Positions 11,401-23,390 of a stretch of DNA of 60,376 bases are shown piece by piece. This DNA comes from Chromera velia. Its lineage: Eukaryota; Sar; Chromeraceae. The stretch spans positions 16,054-76,429 of the forward strand of contig JAHBMJ010002952.1 in the NCBI GenBank assembly GCA_018398765.1, written 5' to 3'. The notes under the pieces were generated by a model. It made no database searches, was not told where the DNA came from, and saw only the letters and a program-made list of their open reading frames with translations. Each line of letters opens with the position of its first letter. Position 1 is the first letter of the stretch. The position numbers were made by a program, and so were the translations under genes.

Positions 11401-13590
11401 CTGCAAACCAGAGGCTGTCGACCACTTATCCACCACATGCCCTTCCACCAGGTGCAACCCGAACCTATGTCCAATGTCTGCACATGTGTACGGAACTGGC
11501 AGCAGCTCTCTCTCTGACCAACATAAGCGCGCAGTTGCCTCTTTCTCATTTAAAAAGAGATCCCTGAGAGTCGTTCCCTTTTCTGCTTACAAACAAAGAA
11601 ACACCTTCTTTTTCCTTCTTACCCCTGCACCACCCCCCTCCGCTGCCCCATGCATGAACGAATCAAAAAATGAACGAATACACGAATGTAATACAACACG
11701 CACAGACTGGAAAGCAAATAAAGGAACGCGAATTTCCTGATACCGTACTTGCGCTCGGACCAAAGCCCAGTCGAATCCTTTTGCCTCACATAGCCGAGAG
11801 AGGTTACTGACAAAAATAGATTGAAAGAACAAATCTGATGCCACCCAAAGAAAATGAGAGTATAATGCCACCACGTCCTCAAAAATTAACGATGTCTTTT
11901 TGAGCTGAGACATTGGTCGGGCCTTACGGGCCAACCAAGCATAAAACCACATGCGGAACCAGTGCACTCCTGCCCCATGCCTTGCTCTCAGACGATCTGC
12001 TTCTTTCTTGAATTGATTTCTCTGACTCAGAGCTGTCTGAATGCTGTAATCAGATAACGATGAAAAAAGACCGAAGGGAAGAAAAGAACGCACCCCTTCC
12101 CCCACTCCCGTCTTCCCGCAAATATTCAGGCTCGGTCTTATCACATCAATCAGATGTAGCTCTACCGTATGCAATAAATGTTTATTTAATTCCCCCCCCC
12201 CTGTCCAAATCCGACAAACAGGCAGCATAATGAATTTGTGCAAAGTTTTTTGATTCATGACTTCGTATAAGTCCCCCCCTGCCCCCTTCCTGGCCTTGCT
12301 GGTCCTTTTCCAATCTCTCTTTGCAACTGTTATATGCCCATCCGATCTCAGTGATGGTACTGCCTAGGTTGAACTGAGATACAAACCACGCTGGAATGGA
12401 GAGAAAATAAGATATATGATGCCCCCCTCTGATTCCATCAGCCCCTCTTATACTCCTTCCCCGTATTTTCCTTGATGTCACTTTCTTTTTCCCATCGTTC
12501 AAAATTAAAAGCACATCTCGAATCGAATTCAATTTAGCCAGAGCCAAAGAAAGAGGTAACTCCGTCGTTCTCCACCGATCAGGCCCACAGCGATCCCCTT
12601 CTCTTTTTTCATCTCTCTCAATCTTATCTATCATCCTCAGCCACTCTCCTTCATTTAGCGGGATACGTAGAATTGGTCTACTTCCTACACTATTGTATCT
12701 GCCTGCCCCACCCTGTTTCTCTCCCCTTTCATGCCTCTAATGTCCCTTCTTGCCCCCGGCCTCACTCACCTCAATTCGATCTGCTGCCTGCTTGGTGCCC
12801 TCATTTCCTTTTTTGGATCACCGCACTAGCTACCTTGAGTATGCAGCTCCAGCGTCGCGATTGGGGGTTTTTCTGGGATGGGACGCACGTCCACCTCTGC
12901 TTTCTTCATATAACCAATAAGCTTACCCCTCACCTCTCCCTCGCTGAGCTCGGTACCGCCGTCTTTCATCGCAAACTGCTTCATCTGACTGAGCAATTCA
13001 TCTGCTCCCTCTGTTACCTGCCTGTCCTGTTCGTCTGTCTCATCTGGAATACGTGTACAGAGCTCGGCCCAGGCGACCTGATGATACTTGTATTCAGGAA
13101 GCGAGAGCGGGTCCCGCTCTCCAGACGGGGCTGCCCCCCCGACCTCTTCTCCCCCACCCTCTCCCCTTGGCGCTCTCCTTGCTGAAATGCGAGTCGTGAC
13201 TCGCGGGCCTGTCATTCCATTCTTCCGAGGCCTCCCCGCCCCTCTCCTGAGCTTGGATGGTGATGGCCCGTCTCCTTCCTCCGCATCCTCTGCCTGCTGC
13301 TGCTGCTGCTGCTACTTCGGGCTTGAAGCTCGCTTCTTTATTGGGCTCTAAAATTCTTTTTATATTGTATATAGCCAATCTGGGTAGCTAAATGTGTTTT
13401 CTGATCAAAAGTGAACCATACAAACCACTTTTGGGCTCGATCTTTGTGCTTTTAATTAGTATAAATAAAATTATAGTTCACAAAAAAAAATTGTTCATAT
13501 TTTACTCATACATTTGTGTCATATTTTAAAAATATTATAATATTTACTCATATTTACTCATATTTAATAAAAGTTTTATAGGGTAATTAT
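8415..13590. mobile_element. Candidate mobile block with AT-rich inverted ends around a reverse-transcriptase relic
   Basis: The sequence ACCCTATAAAACTTTT at 8417..8432 recurs as its exact reverse complement at 13569..13584. The similarity continues inward for about 70 bp as imperfect TAAATATGAGTAAATA-type sequence. The ends enclose AT-rich DNA with repeated CATATTTTAGTCATATTTT-like motifs (8460..8740 and 9200..9250), a short GC-rich island (8880..9040) and the degenerate reverse-transcriptase region. No clear target-site duplication is visible. The inverted ends may be element termini, or simply two copies of a dispersed AT-rich repeat in opposite orientation. Confidence 0.35.
9854..13378 (-). 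pseudogene. Degenerate retroelement ORF with reverse-transcriptase motifs
   Basis: Successive minus-strand frames read as one broken protein. Near 13378..12826 is a low-complexity N-terminus followed by an acidic helical stretch. Near 12634..11587 is a long basic region. Near 11166..10702 is a segment containing VIGQLDRSGGDLFFACP. Near 10632..10318 is DIKNFYPSIP, the first catalytic-aspartate motif of reverse transcriptases. Near 10250..10200 is QGFAQGSPLSPALA, preceded by an in-frame TAG. Near 10126..10109 is RWMDD, the active-site box with M-D-D. Several frameshifts and the TAG show the copy is dead. The MDD box and the QGSPLSP motif set it apart from the YADD element next to it. I cannot assign a clade. 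Confidence 0.7.
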
Positions 13591-14099
13591 TTTTTCTTCT
13601 TTCTGTGATCATCATAGCAATATGCAATCAATTTGTTAGACTAGGCCATATCATATAAACCCAGGGGAGTAAAGCGCCATTATTTTTTCCTCATCTTTTT
13701 GAGGACTTTTTCTTTTAATTTAATTCTAAAAATTTTTAAAATACACAAAAAAAAATTCTTCCTAGATCTGTTATTATCAGTGCTATACAAACTCTTTTAT
13801 TATGATTCTGACATTTCATTATCGTAATTAAAAAACAAATCTTAACAATGTTTAACAAATGACTAAATTGCCCTGCAAACTTAATTTATATTTTTTTTGA
13901 ATTTCCATGATGAGGTGACTTAACCCGCCAGCCATCGTGTCCCAATGGCAAAGGGCAGTCTGTGAGCATTCATATCATATTGCAAGCTAGGAGCACGCTA
14001 GCGAATGCTCACCTAAAGTGGCCAAACTTTAGGACTACTAGCTAGCAGAACACTGCTCCCCAGGATCGATCAGTCTGGTCCTAGGCATACAGCAATGAC
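13591..14099. other. AT-rich intergenic DNA between two retroelement relics
   Basis: No gene is seen. The stretch is AT-rich until about 13910, then carries moderate-GC sequence ending near the 3' end of the LINE-like relic. It may include untranslated tail of either element. Confidence 0.5.
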
Positions 14100-15620
14100 G
14101 GCACTAGCCTTTTGGGCGTCCCTCTGAAGAAGAAGCGAGAAGTACCGCCTTACTCGCTCCTCAGCCTGCCCTACCCCCCTACCCCCTCGGGCTTCCTGTC
14201 TTTCTCCATGCTCACACACTCTTCTATCGACATACGCTCCAGTCGCCTATACCAGAGATCACTCAGTCTCCCCCGCAGCCCCTCTGTTCAGACACAAGTT
14301 GTCAGACGGTGAATCAGATCGTCAATTAATTTCTCCCAACTTGTTTCTTCACAGGCTTTGCAAATTGATTCAGCCCTCCCCCTATGGTTTGCCCCCCCTC
14401 CAACAATGGTGCACAGCAAAGGGCGGAAAATTGCCCTGGGGGAAGACAAGAATTGCTTGCAATGGGGAGAGGTTCCACCGAGGCAGACCATAAGCCCCCC
14501 CTCCCCTCTACCAAGCTTCCGAAAACCAATTTTGCAAAGCGTTGGCTGCTACTATTCTCCTTCTGATATTTAGTTAGGCAAGCAGATGGAGGGAAAAACA
14601 CGCTTCCATGCATTCCTTCTCTCCCCTGCCTCCCCCCTCTCCTTTCTGTGATGGAGACCGGGTTTACCCAGACTGAGTCCCCCATCCATTCATTCACCTC
14701 TCTGTTTTTCGCTCCCTTTCTCAGCTTGCTATCTGATGTTCTGAAATCGACCCCATCTGGTTCACCTTCTAGGAAGGCAGGACTGATGGGTTGCACAAGC
14801 TTCTTTGCAGACCCCGACCATGCCCTTAACTCCTCCCTCTTGCGGCATGCCCACAATGCCTGAGGCAAAGCCAATCGAGCAAAGGAGAGACTTCTCAAAT
14901 ACTCCCCCACTCTGACACTGAGAATCTCTCTCATGGGCCTCAGCCCAATGGCTGCAAAGGTGGGAAACACAAAAGAATTCCAGGGCAGACGGAGAGACCA
15001 ACGCATAAAACGAAGCTGGAGGGAGTCTAAGTATCGGATGTCAGATTCTTGAATAGGGAGAGCTTTAAGGGAATAGGTGGCGGCGGGCTCCCACATTCCC
15101 TTGAAAAAGGATATGCGACTGTGGGAGAAGAGCATACCTATTGATGCACACAGACCTATAGCCCCCCTAACTCCCCTTTCTGTGGCTTTAAGTCTGGCGG
15201 TCACAGACTTGTGGAGGTTTGCATCAGAAAAAACCTGACAGCCAAGATATCTGTAACTCTTTACCCACTCGACCGTCCGACCCTTGAAACGAATTTTATC
15301 TACCCCCCCTCTGCCTACCAATCTCATCACCTTTGTCTTCTTCAGATTCACCGTCAGCCTCCACTTGTTATAATAGATAGCCAACCAATCAATCCTCTTC
15401 TGGAGGTCTTGGGGGGAGTGTCCGAAGATGACAAGGTCATCGGCATATCCAATGCTCTCCAGCAGTAGGTCTCCTAACCTCACTTCTGTCGGAGGTGTGT
15501 CTGGAGGGGAGGAGTTTAAGGCTCTGGGCTGAGCCTCTAACTCCCCCCTCCATCGGGCGTTCGCTTCCTCAGGAAGGTTTGCTCGTTCCTCTTGCCGGAG
15601 CTCCCTGCATTCCTATATAC
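14100..15620 (-). pseudogene. 5'-truncated non-LTR (LINE-like) retrotransposon, RT C-terminal half
   Basis: The main frame runs 15483..14326 on the minus strand and begins just before IGYADDLVIFGHS, which contains the YADD active-site box. It continues with LTVNLKKTKVM and RYLGCQVF, the usual order of RT motifs after the active site in LINE proteins. A frameshift near 14450 moves the continuation to 14491..14288, which holds SICKACEE followed by H and C spaced like the C-terminal CCHC zinc motif of many LINE ORF2 proteins. The N-terminal half of the RT is missing beyond about 15620, which fits 5' truncation during target-primed reverse transcription. The copy is inactive. Confidence 0.75.
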
Positions 15621-16564
15621 TAGCCTATATACATTTTTTAAAAAAAGTCAAACTGCTAGTCAAACTGCCTCAATACCTTTTCGGATTACGCCTAGACACA
15701 CTGATACGTATACGTACTGTCATTGAAAACGGAAATGCAGAACGATGTTGCCGTGTCATACCGGGGGTCCGGGAGCACCAGAATTTGCACTTCCAAATTC
15801 ATTGCTGCGAAGACTCATTGAGCACGACCACTTGCCGCAGACACAGAGCAGCACCAACGTTGGCCGGCCGCTATAGGCCCGCCAGAAGGGGATAAGGGAG
15901 AGGTCTCGTTCTCACGTACGCTTATGCATTTGCATTCCCATGTGCACATTCTAACTCATTCATTTGAGAAAGTCAGCTGAGAAACTCATGCAATTGCTCA
16001 GTCTCCCGCTGGCAGTCGCATACTTGTGCACTTGCCGTCACGTCACACGGAAGCATATACCTGCGCTGAATCTGACTTCTGATTTGTCCACAATCACGTA
16101 CGGCCCTCGAAACAAATCGGAGTATGTACACTCATCATTCTTTCGTTTTCTTCGCGCTTCCTCGTGCACAGGCTTTCTTGAAGAACAATGTGGGCGCACT
16201 AAAAATGCATACATGGAACGATACCCGCAGTACCAGCATGACGGTCGGTAAGGGTGGAACGCGAAAAAATGCGAAGCACGCCTACTTGCCAAACGTACAT
16301 GACATCACCAGCGTTGGCAAGGGGTCGATCGATCATGCATTCATGGACTCAAACACCTCCCCTTAGGCACTCACGCATTATGTCATCTCGCATACACAGC
16401 AGCAACAGTCGGCAAATGAAAGGGGAACACAGGATCTCGCGACATGCTTCTATCACCCTCAGTTTGTTTCCCCCCCTGCTCACTCTCTTTAATTCTCTCT
16501 GTAGCGCCACTGGCAGCGCTGATCGATCGAACTGAGAAGTCAGTCCGGCGGTGTGTCGTCACCG
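15621..16564. other. Intergenic region, no gene supported
   Basis: Mixed-composition DNA lies between the LINE-like relic and the 3' end of the DUF900-type gene. Short open frames on both strands lack coding character. TGCATGC-like words and a CATGCATT cluster occur near 16330. I see no RNA gene. Confidence 0.5.
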
Positions 16565-17850
16565 TCACATGTGCCTGAGGTAGTAGTCAACCACCTGGGG
16601 TACGGCTTGGTAGCCATGACCAATCAGCCAATCCTTCTTGCCGTTCCACCGGTTACAGTTGTGCACGGCCACGTTATTCATTTTGCTCCACATGCGGGTC
16701 GGCCCAGAGGTGCCCAGTCTGCGAGGACTACGGTTGACCCCGCGGCTTGCCTGCAGGGCGAGGTCGTCAAACGCGTGCAGCACATGGAGCTTTTCGGCCA
16801 GGACCGACAGGGAGGCGAAGCCCGACTCGATCGCCTCATCCTCCTCCATCACGTCGCACGGCACATCGGCGGCGACGAGGAAAATGTTGTCGAAGAGTGA
16901 CTGGCGGGCACGGAGCCCCTCTGGAGCGGCGTCGTGGAGAGAGGCAGAGGCGTCGTCCAGTTTCACGAGATCCCATTCGCTGCTCGGGGCCGTCTTCTTA
17001 CCAACAAAACGGAGAACTCGATTCCCCATGCTGTGCGCCACGACGTTGAGGCCCTTCTCCTTCAGTTTCGGCAGGAGCTCCGAGTCCTCCAGGAAGAGCC
17101 TCGAAACGGCGTCCGCTGTGGTGACAGCGACGCGCTGGTCGCTGTCGTAGTCGCGAAGAATGCCGAGGCGGTCGCCGCACGCCCAGTGCACCGGTACCAC
17201 GAGCACCTCCTGGGCTCGGTTCTTGTCGAACTCTTCCTGCATGTCTTTGCTCGACCCCAGCATGCCCCCGCTCTGGACGTTGAACCCGTGGATGAAGAAC
17301 ATTAACTTGCGGCTCTCCGCAACAATGCGGCGCTTCAGTTCGTCCTCAGTGATCATAGTCCCCTGGAATAGATCATCCCCGACCTGCTTGACGTTCTCGA
17401 GCATCGTTGCATCCCTTCCGACCCCCACTCCCGGCGTCTCTGACGTGAACCGGAAGATTCCACGCCTCGCGTCCGCCCCTGATGCGTCATTCCGCACCGT
17501 CGTTAGCATCAGCTCCGCAGTCGCCGGTGCATCCTCACCACTTTCTGCAGAAAGTAATAAGATGCGGATAGAAGAAGCAGAGTCAGAGGCACAGGAGTCT
17601 GCACCGCAAAACAGTCACTTCGCAGGAAACGAACATTCACACAATGAGTTCTCTCGAGGACAGGAGACGGTGAAAACTTTCTTTTCAGCTGAAGCCTACC
17701 CGTCGCAGCGGACATAAGGACGGCCTCTGAGGTGGCAGGGGTTCTGAGGATAGCCTGTCGAGTCGCCGAAAGAGGCACGCGACGGAAGGCATCAGAGAAG
17801 GGGCTGCAGAAAGCGAAAGTGGCTGCAAATACTCCGGCAAGGAGCGCCAT
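16565..17850 (-). CDS. DUF900-type alpha/beta hydrolase, predicted plastid-targeted, 2 exons, 376 aa
   Basis: Exons are 17850..17700 (donor GTAGGC, phase 1) and 17544..16565 (acceptor TTTCTGCAG). The first 50 residues start MALLAGVFAATFAFC, a signal peptide, followed at SDAFRRVPLSATRQ by a hydroxylated, basic stretch with a phenylalanine near the predicted cleavage site. This resembles the bipartite leaders used to cross complex-plastid membranes. The mature part has the alpha/beta-hydrolase fold signatures of the DUF900 esterase/lipase family: FIHGFN around residue 136, the nucleophile elbow VAHSMGN with Ser near 222, and a late DWLIGHGY that could supply the catalytic histidine. VAADVPCDV lies between them, as in family members. 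The natural substrate is unknown; an ester or lipid hydrolase of the plastid is the best guess. The gene is head-to-head with the gene starting near 18426. Confidence 0.85.
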
Positions 17851-18425
17851 GATGGGGAGACAGTCGAGCGAATTCGATCACAGTTTTTATTTCAAGAAGC
17901 CGCTCGACGCTTTGTAGCGAAGTCCTGGCATTATTAATACACCTTGAGCGAAGTTGCGACCGTCTATGCAGGGCGATGTGCAGCAAATATCATGTACGAC
18001 ATTGTACGACGAACTCGAATTGCGGTATACAACCAGCTGTCACTGAGCCATGTCAGACTCAGTCTGACAGAGCACGCGTGTCTCCGCGTGTCTCTTCATG
18101 CAAACGGATCGAGGTCTTCTTCATTCACGTACGTGCATGCGGGCGGCGCGCGATGCAGCAGCAGCTTCGCGCCGGGCCAATTAAACCCGAAAACGTCTGA
18201 CCTTCGACCATCTTTTCGACCGCGGCCCTGCACTGCCTGCAGGGCACTGAGCTGGCGGCTGCATGGCCATCCGCACCGTTGTCATGCAGACAGACTTGAG
18301 GCAGGTGTATATATGTATGTACATCGATGTATGGACAGTGTAGCACCAACCTTTTGATCAGACCACGCAGCCGTCTTCATGTACGGGTCACGGAAATCAG
18401 ACTGTGGCCATCTGTTCTCCCACGC
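17851..18425. promoter_or_regulatory. Divergent upstream region, about 575 bp
   Basis: This separates the start of the hydrolase gene (minus) from the first supported exon of the next gene (plus) and probably holds both promoters. It contains GATCGAT- and TGCATG-like words but no recognised core element. An extra 5' exon of the plus-strand gene could hide here if the exon at 18432 follows the CATGCAG acceptor-like site. Confidence 0.4.
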
Positions 18426-21212
18426 ATGCAGTCCAAGAATCCGGCCGCTTCCGACGTCGGTAGGAATTCATATGAGCCCCTCCACAAAGTGACTGTCGTT
18501 GATGGCTATGAAAAACCGAACTGGTGCTTTCTGCCAGAAAACACTGGACAGCAAGGTGACTACACAACGCATGTGACACATATATACGTCATGTCGTGCC
18601 ACCAGCATGAGATCATTCGCGACCAATCCATCCCAGAGGGCTGCGACTTGACAGTACCTGACGACTTCAGCATCCACCTACGACACATAGGAGAGCCGCC
18701 TACGACAGCTACTGGTATCTTTAGTTTGCCCCAGGAAAGACCTTCAACGATCTCCTCAACGTTTCAAAACCTGCGGCTCCCTGTGGATCTCAGAAAGGTC
18801 AGATGCACACAATCTAAGCTGACTTCATTGATGAGATGGCTCTTGTGATTTATCTGTCTTTGCGCCTGCGTCTTGAAAGGTAAAAAGGCTGCATATGTGG
18901 TACAGCGAGATTCATGTTGATTTGTCGGTGGATGATCTTCGAGAGAATATACAGGGAGTCAGAAAGAAGGCTGAAGAAGTGCGCTGTGCATGAAAGGTGG
19001 AATAGAACTGTGAACTCTTCATTGCAAAATCTAAGAGGAAGAAGGAAATTCCACGTGGGAACCAGAAAAGAGGTGACATTTCTTTTCGTTCGAGATCTTT
19101 CCATTTAAGTTTAAGCGAATGGAAGAAAGATGTCGCTCTAACTGCAGCCAACTTGCATGTAACATTTGAAATTATCTTCATTTCTCCCCTCCATGTGGAC
19201 GGTCGACCTCTCGTGACCCGCAGGCCGGAGGACAACCGAAAGAAAAGGAAGGAAAACTGTCAACCCCCGCCGCGCCACGTGCAAGCCAATTGACGGCGAA
19301 GGAGCACAGCGCGCCCATGCCACCACCAACCCAGGGAGAATCTCCGGATCGGCCCAAGACCGAACGGAAGCGTCAAGAGGAAGGCGTGGCTGAAAAAGGA
19401 ACGCCAAAAGAGGGGTTCAGGGACACCGACATCCCCGCAGTGGCTCCTCGAGGAGGGGATCACCATCAGCAGAGACAGGTATGCGAACCCGAAGAGCCAG
19501 TGACTAAGAGTCGCAGTCAAAGAATCTGTATGACCTCTCCATATGTGTCTGCGGATTTTGCTTTACACGTTTGTCCGAAAGTAAGTCAGAGATTCAATAT
19601 GACAGCGCGAACAGCAGTCATCCAGAACGAAAGTCTAGGACGAAAGTCTGAAAGAGATAGACCCAAAACGGGGAGGGATTGANGGGGGGGGGGGGGGCGG
19701 ACGGAAGCAGGATTTCAAGAATCAGCCGGGCAGTGTGTACAAAGACAAAACTCAAAGGTAAGTGAGAGTCGTGTGTGTATGACTGCGACATTGCAAAATG
19801 ATTGAGACTTCACCTGCTTTCAAATTGTGCTGGCCTCTGATCTTTTCCCTCTCTCTGTTGCTCTTGCCTTTCTCGCAATCGCTCTCTGCCTGCCGTCATC
19901 ATTGTCTCTCCCTTTTTCTTCTCTGTCTCTGGCGTCCTTTTCGCTTCATTTTGCTGTGTTCTCGCTTACTCGTTCTGCCACTTCTTGTCTGCTGTCTCTT
20001 TTCTTCTTTCGATTTTCCTTCAAGGTTTTGTCAATATTCTGTGACAGCTTCTTTTCCCGCAACAAGAAGATTTCACTGTTCAAGGAGAGAGATGCATTCA
20101 GTCCTTCTATGATTTTGTGTGTCCTGCAGGCGTACCTAATGTTCGATTCTATCGGCGACCCTTATGCGTACAGTCTGCCAAGGGTTTTCGTGCCTGAAAC
20201 CAACTATTTTGACTTTGAACCGGAACCCTATGGTGGCTATACGAGCTTTGTCCCAGAGGACCCACAAGCACATCAGTTTGGTGCATCTCCCAACCGCACT
20301 GTCCCGCTCACATCACTTGCAGCTGCTCAGAAGCAAACGCCTGTCAGCGCTTCGATAGTTGTGGATCACCAATCTCTCGCATCATCGCTCCGTGAGAAAC
20401 GAGTCTTTGAAGAGCTGCAATGGAAGTGGGGAGACCCATCAGAAGAGTCTCAGTTTCTTGATACACTGTCAAGGATTGTGGGTATTGCAGCAGACACTCA
20501 TGAAGAATACGGCTCGACAGGTGGGTGGCTGATGGTATTGGTAGAGAAAGGGGGAAAAGATAGGTTGGACTTCACACTTGTTGACGAAGGCGCAACTTTG
20601 GAGGTTTTGCGTCACTTTCGGGGATTAAAGGTGCACAGTGAGAGCTTTGCGTCAATTACAGCGGCATTCTGCAGAAAGACGATAAAAGACAGAGATAGGT
20701 GGGAGCGGGAGGTGATTGAAGACCTCTGTCGGAGTCTTGAGTGCGAGACAGAGGAGGGCAAGACGAAACTCAGCGCGCTCGAAAATCAGCCAACGGATGG
20801 TGGTTTTGTTTGCACCTTTGGTGGTACCGTGATTGCTGCGGCGGTCATCTTTAATGGGAGCTATCCGCAGCATCGTTTGCACGGATCTGACGGTAAGTAT
20901 TATGGCTCCAGGCATAATGCAGCATTTCAGGTTGCCGAGAATCTCGGAAGCCTTCATATGAAGGGCGCCGTGGTTGTCAGGTCTGGAGCAGGGAAAGTTC
21001 ATGTAATCTTGGCGGGAAGGGCTGGTCATCTGCAACAAGCTGTTTTCCAGATTTCTTTGCAACACCCTCCAAGGCCTAGAACGCTCACACAACATTCCAG
21101 CATCCTTGAGGCTGTTGTAGTGAATCCCAATACCATAAAGAAAAGAGATGTGAAAGTTGATGAGCGTTCGATCCAGACTCGCTTTTGCTGTACATGTGTT
21201 GACTGTTTATGA
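18426..21212 (+). CDS. Unknown protein, 3 exons, about 569 aa
   Basis: Exons are 18426..18797, 19224..19478 and 20130..21212 (stop included). All junctions are phase 0; donors are GTCAGA and GTATGC. The start is uncertain: ATG at 18426 is used here, but CCACGCATGCAG just before 18432 also looks like an acceptor, so a 5' exon may be missing. Exon 1 holds several cysteines and histidines (MSCHQHEIIRDQSIPEGCD). Exon 2 is a proline- and charge-rich linker. Exon 3 is the conserved-looking part, with TGGWLMVLVEKGGKDRLDF, DGGFVCTFGGTVIAAAVIF and MKGAVVVRSGAGKVHVILAG. Spaced glycine-rich hydrophobic strands suggest a compact alpha/beta domain, but I recognise no family. An internal GTAAGT..TTTCAG pair (20893..20930) would remove 38 bases and break the frame, so it is treated as exon. 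Confidence 0.6.
19683..19697. repeat. Poly-G run with one undetermined base
   Basis: An N at 19683 is followed by a G homopolymer in an intron of the surrounding gene. The length is likely unreliable in the assembly. Confidence 0.7.
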
Positions 21213-21665
21213 TCAAATTTACTGAGCTGCCTATAGCCTATTGCTACGATGGTACTAAAGTTTTGCCTGTTAAAAGTTCACGAAAAATTATGAAAAGTCA
21301 AGTCAGAACTTTTCTTTTATTTTCTTTCTACTAGCTGGATCTGTTTTTAAAACTAGTTTTTAAACTTTTTTTATTTAATTGAATTTGTAAAATTGTTTTA
21401 TGTGAAATATATAGCTAAAATTGAGTCATTTAATTCAATTAACTCATCGGCGTATATACAAACATGCATGCTTTCAACTCTTGACATGTTAAATTTGAAC
21501 CTCTAGCTCAATCTTTATGCTTCGCAAGTAATGGTAAGTTGCGACCAGCTGGATTTGTTTTGAAGAGTTCAATAAAAAAAAAAAAATTGTAGAGTGAAAT
21601 TCATCAAATACATTCGAACATTAAAATTTTAAATTTCCTTTTATTGAAAAAACAACTGATGCACA
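21213..21665. other. AT-rich intergenic DNA
   Basis: No gene is seen. The stretch follows the stop at 21212 and is dominated by A/T runs and a TGCATGC-like word near 21465. It probably includes the 3' untranslated region of the upstream gene. Confidence 0.5.
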
Positions 21666-23390
21666 GTGGACTTTGACGCAAGTCTGTATGCAGACGACGC
21701 ATTTCTTGAGTCCAAGGAGGAAAAAGGTTTTAAGCCACTACTGAAGGGAGTGAAAAGCTATACAGAAGACATAGAAGTTCCCCTTTCGACCAAGTTAAGA
21801 TGGATGTTCTTTATGTGGGGGGAGGGAAGAGACCAGGAAAGAAGGAAGACATATCAGTTTAGTCTAGCCGGAGGGGAACTAAAAAGGGCATCTGAATACC
21901 TATACCTGGGCCTCTTAATAACAGATGACTGTTCGATAGAAAAGATGATGCATAAAAGATACACAAAGATAGAAAGAGCCTTCTATCCCCTAAAAACAAA
22001 GATAACAGTCGCAGGTGAGCTGCCCCTGAGTGTTTGTTTTGAGTAGTTCAAACAGACAGTCAGGGCAGTTTGGCTATATGGCTGTGAAATCCACAAGGGA
22101 ACAAAAAAGAGTTTCGAGAAATTCAACCAGCTACAGAGAAGGTTTGTGAGGTGGGTGCTGGGCATACGAGAAAAAGAAAGTGTTAATTGTATCAACGTAT
22201 TTAGAGGGGGGTCTTCTTCCGATCGAACTGGAGGTAGCTGATCGGACGCTGACATGGGGGGCCGCTGTAACACACAGTTTTGAAAAAGAAAAGTCTCTTT
22301 TAGAGAATCCCTTGTCTTCCATACGTTGATCGATGCAATTCAGAGAGGAGTACACAGCAGACTGAAGGGAAAGGAAATCCATCCGTATGATTTCTTTCCC
22401 CACTTAGAAGAGAGTGTAAAAGTGCTGTATGACAGAGGTGAACACCCCTTTGAGATAAGAAGAGCACCAGCACAGGTAGGCTAACAGCCTTCTTTTGAAA
22501 CAAGAGACAGAATAGTTAGATAGTTGAGAGAAAGAAACGTAGATGAGATAGAAAAGAGAAAGAAGAAACTTTAAATGTTCAAGAAGCAGGTGGAATAAAT
22601 AATCAAAACAAGAAAGAGAGATGAACAGATATGACTGACTCAGTTCGCGGGGGTGTTGGGTTAGTATAAAGGGGTACAAAATGGAAATTGCCTTCATTTG
22701 TGGTCTTTCCTTGAGAAAGAAGAAAATGCAGAAAGAAACACTGGTACACTCCGTGCGTATATCAGAGAAGAAGGAATTGGAAAGGCTCCCTTTTGCTACA
22801 GCGAGCCGGCACCCTGGTCTGACTCAGTACATAGGAGGAGAGCAGCATTCGGACTTAGTGAAAGAAGCTTCGCCGTCATAAAAGGAAGAGTGCCACAGAA
22901 AGGCAAACAGAAAGCGACAGAAAGTGCCACTAGAGAAACGAATTTGTCCATTCTGTTTTAATTTGCTTCACATTTCGGTCTTTGAGGATGAAGTCCATAT
23001 CTTGACTGAATGCCCAGACTGAGTGCACGAATGGGAGAGGGAGGAATGCATATTAGGCAATCTGGCACAGAGATGGACAGACAAGAGAGACAAAAGAGCA
23101 AAGCGTGTAAGAAAGTTAGAAGGGGATGAAAAAATCAATAAAATGGTCCTGTTCACTTTTTTGGTTAATGAAGCAGACTTAGTGAGTCTACCATGTGAAC
23201 ATACTCATGAAAAGGATTCTGATGAGATGCAGAGTGTGGGGGAGATGTAAAGAGGAACTTAAGGATATTTTCCCTGATGCGACGGCCGCTGAACAGCTTG
23301 CAGAAGTCTATAAGAAAGAAGAGAAGGGAAAAGGAAACAGAAATCCGCGTTCCAAAGTAAAGGATCTGATCGGTATGCTTTATTAGATGA
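21666..23390 (+). pseudogene. LINE-like reverse-transcriptase relic, plus strand
   Basis: The frame 21666..22046 contains SLYADDAFLESKEEKGF with the YADD box, then EYLYLGLLITDD, the motif that follows it in non-LTR reverse transcriptases. After a TAG it continues as WLYGCEIHKG and QLQRRFVRWVLGI. Further on, near 22940..23020, RICPFC and EDEVHILTECP supply a C-x2-C...H...C pattern like the LINE C-terminal zinc motif. Stops and frameshifts interrupt it, and the N-terminal RT half is missing. It differs in sequence from the relic at 14.1-15.6 kb, so at least two LINE families have inserted here. Confidence 0.7.

Noticed and set aside
16638-17305. Plus-strand frames of 100-170 aa across the hydrolase gene
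   Set aside because: They are antisense to the alpha/beta hydrolase, whose catalytic motifs fix the true strand and frame.
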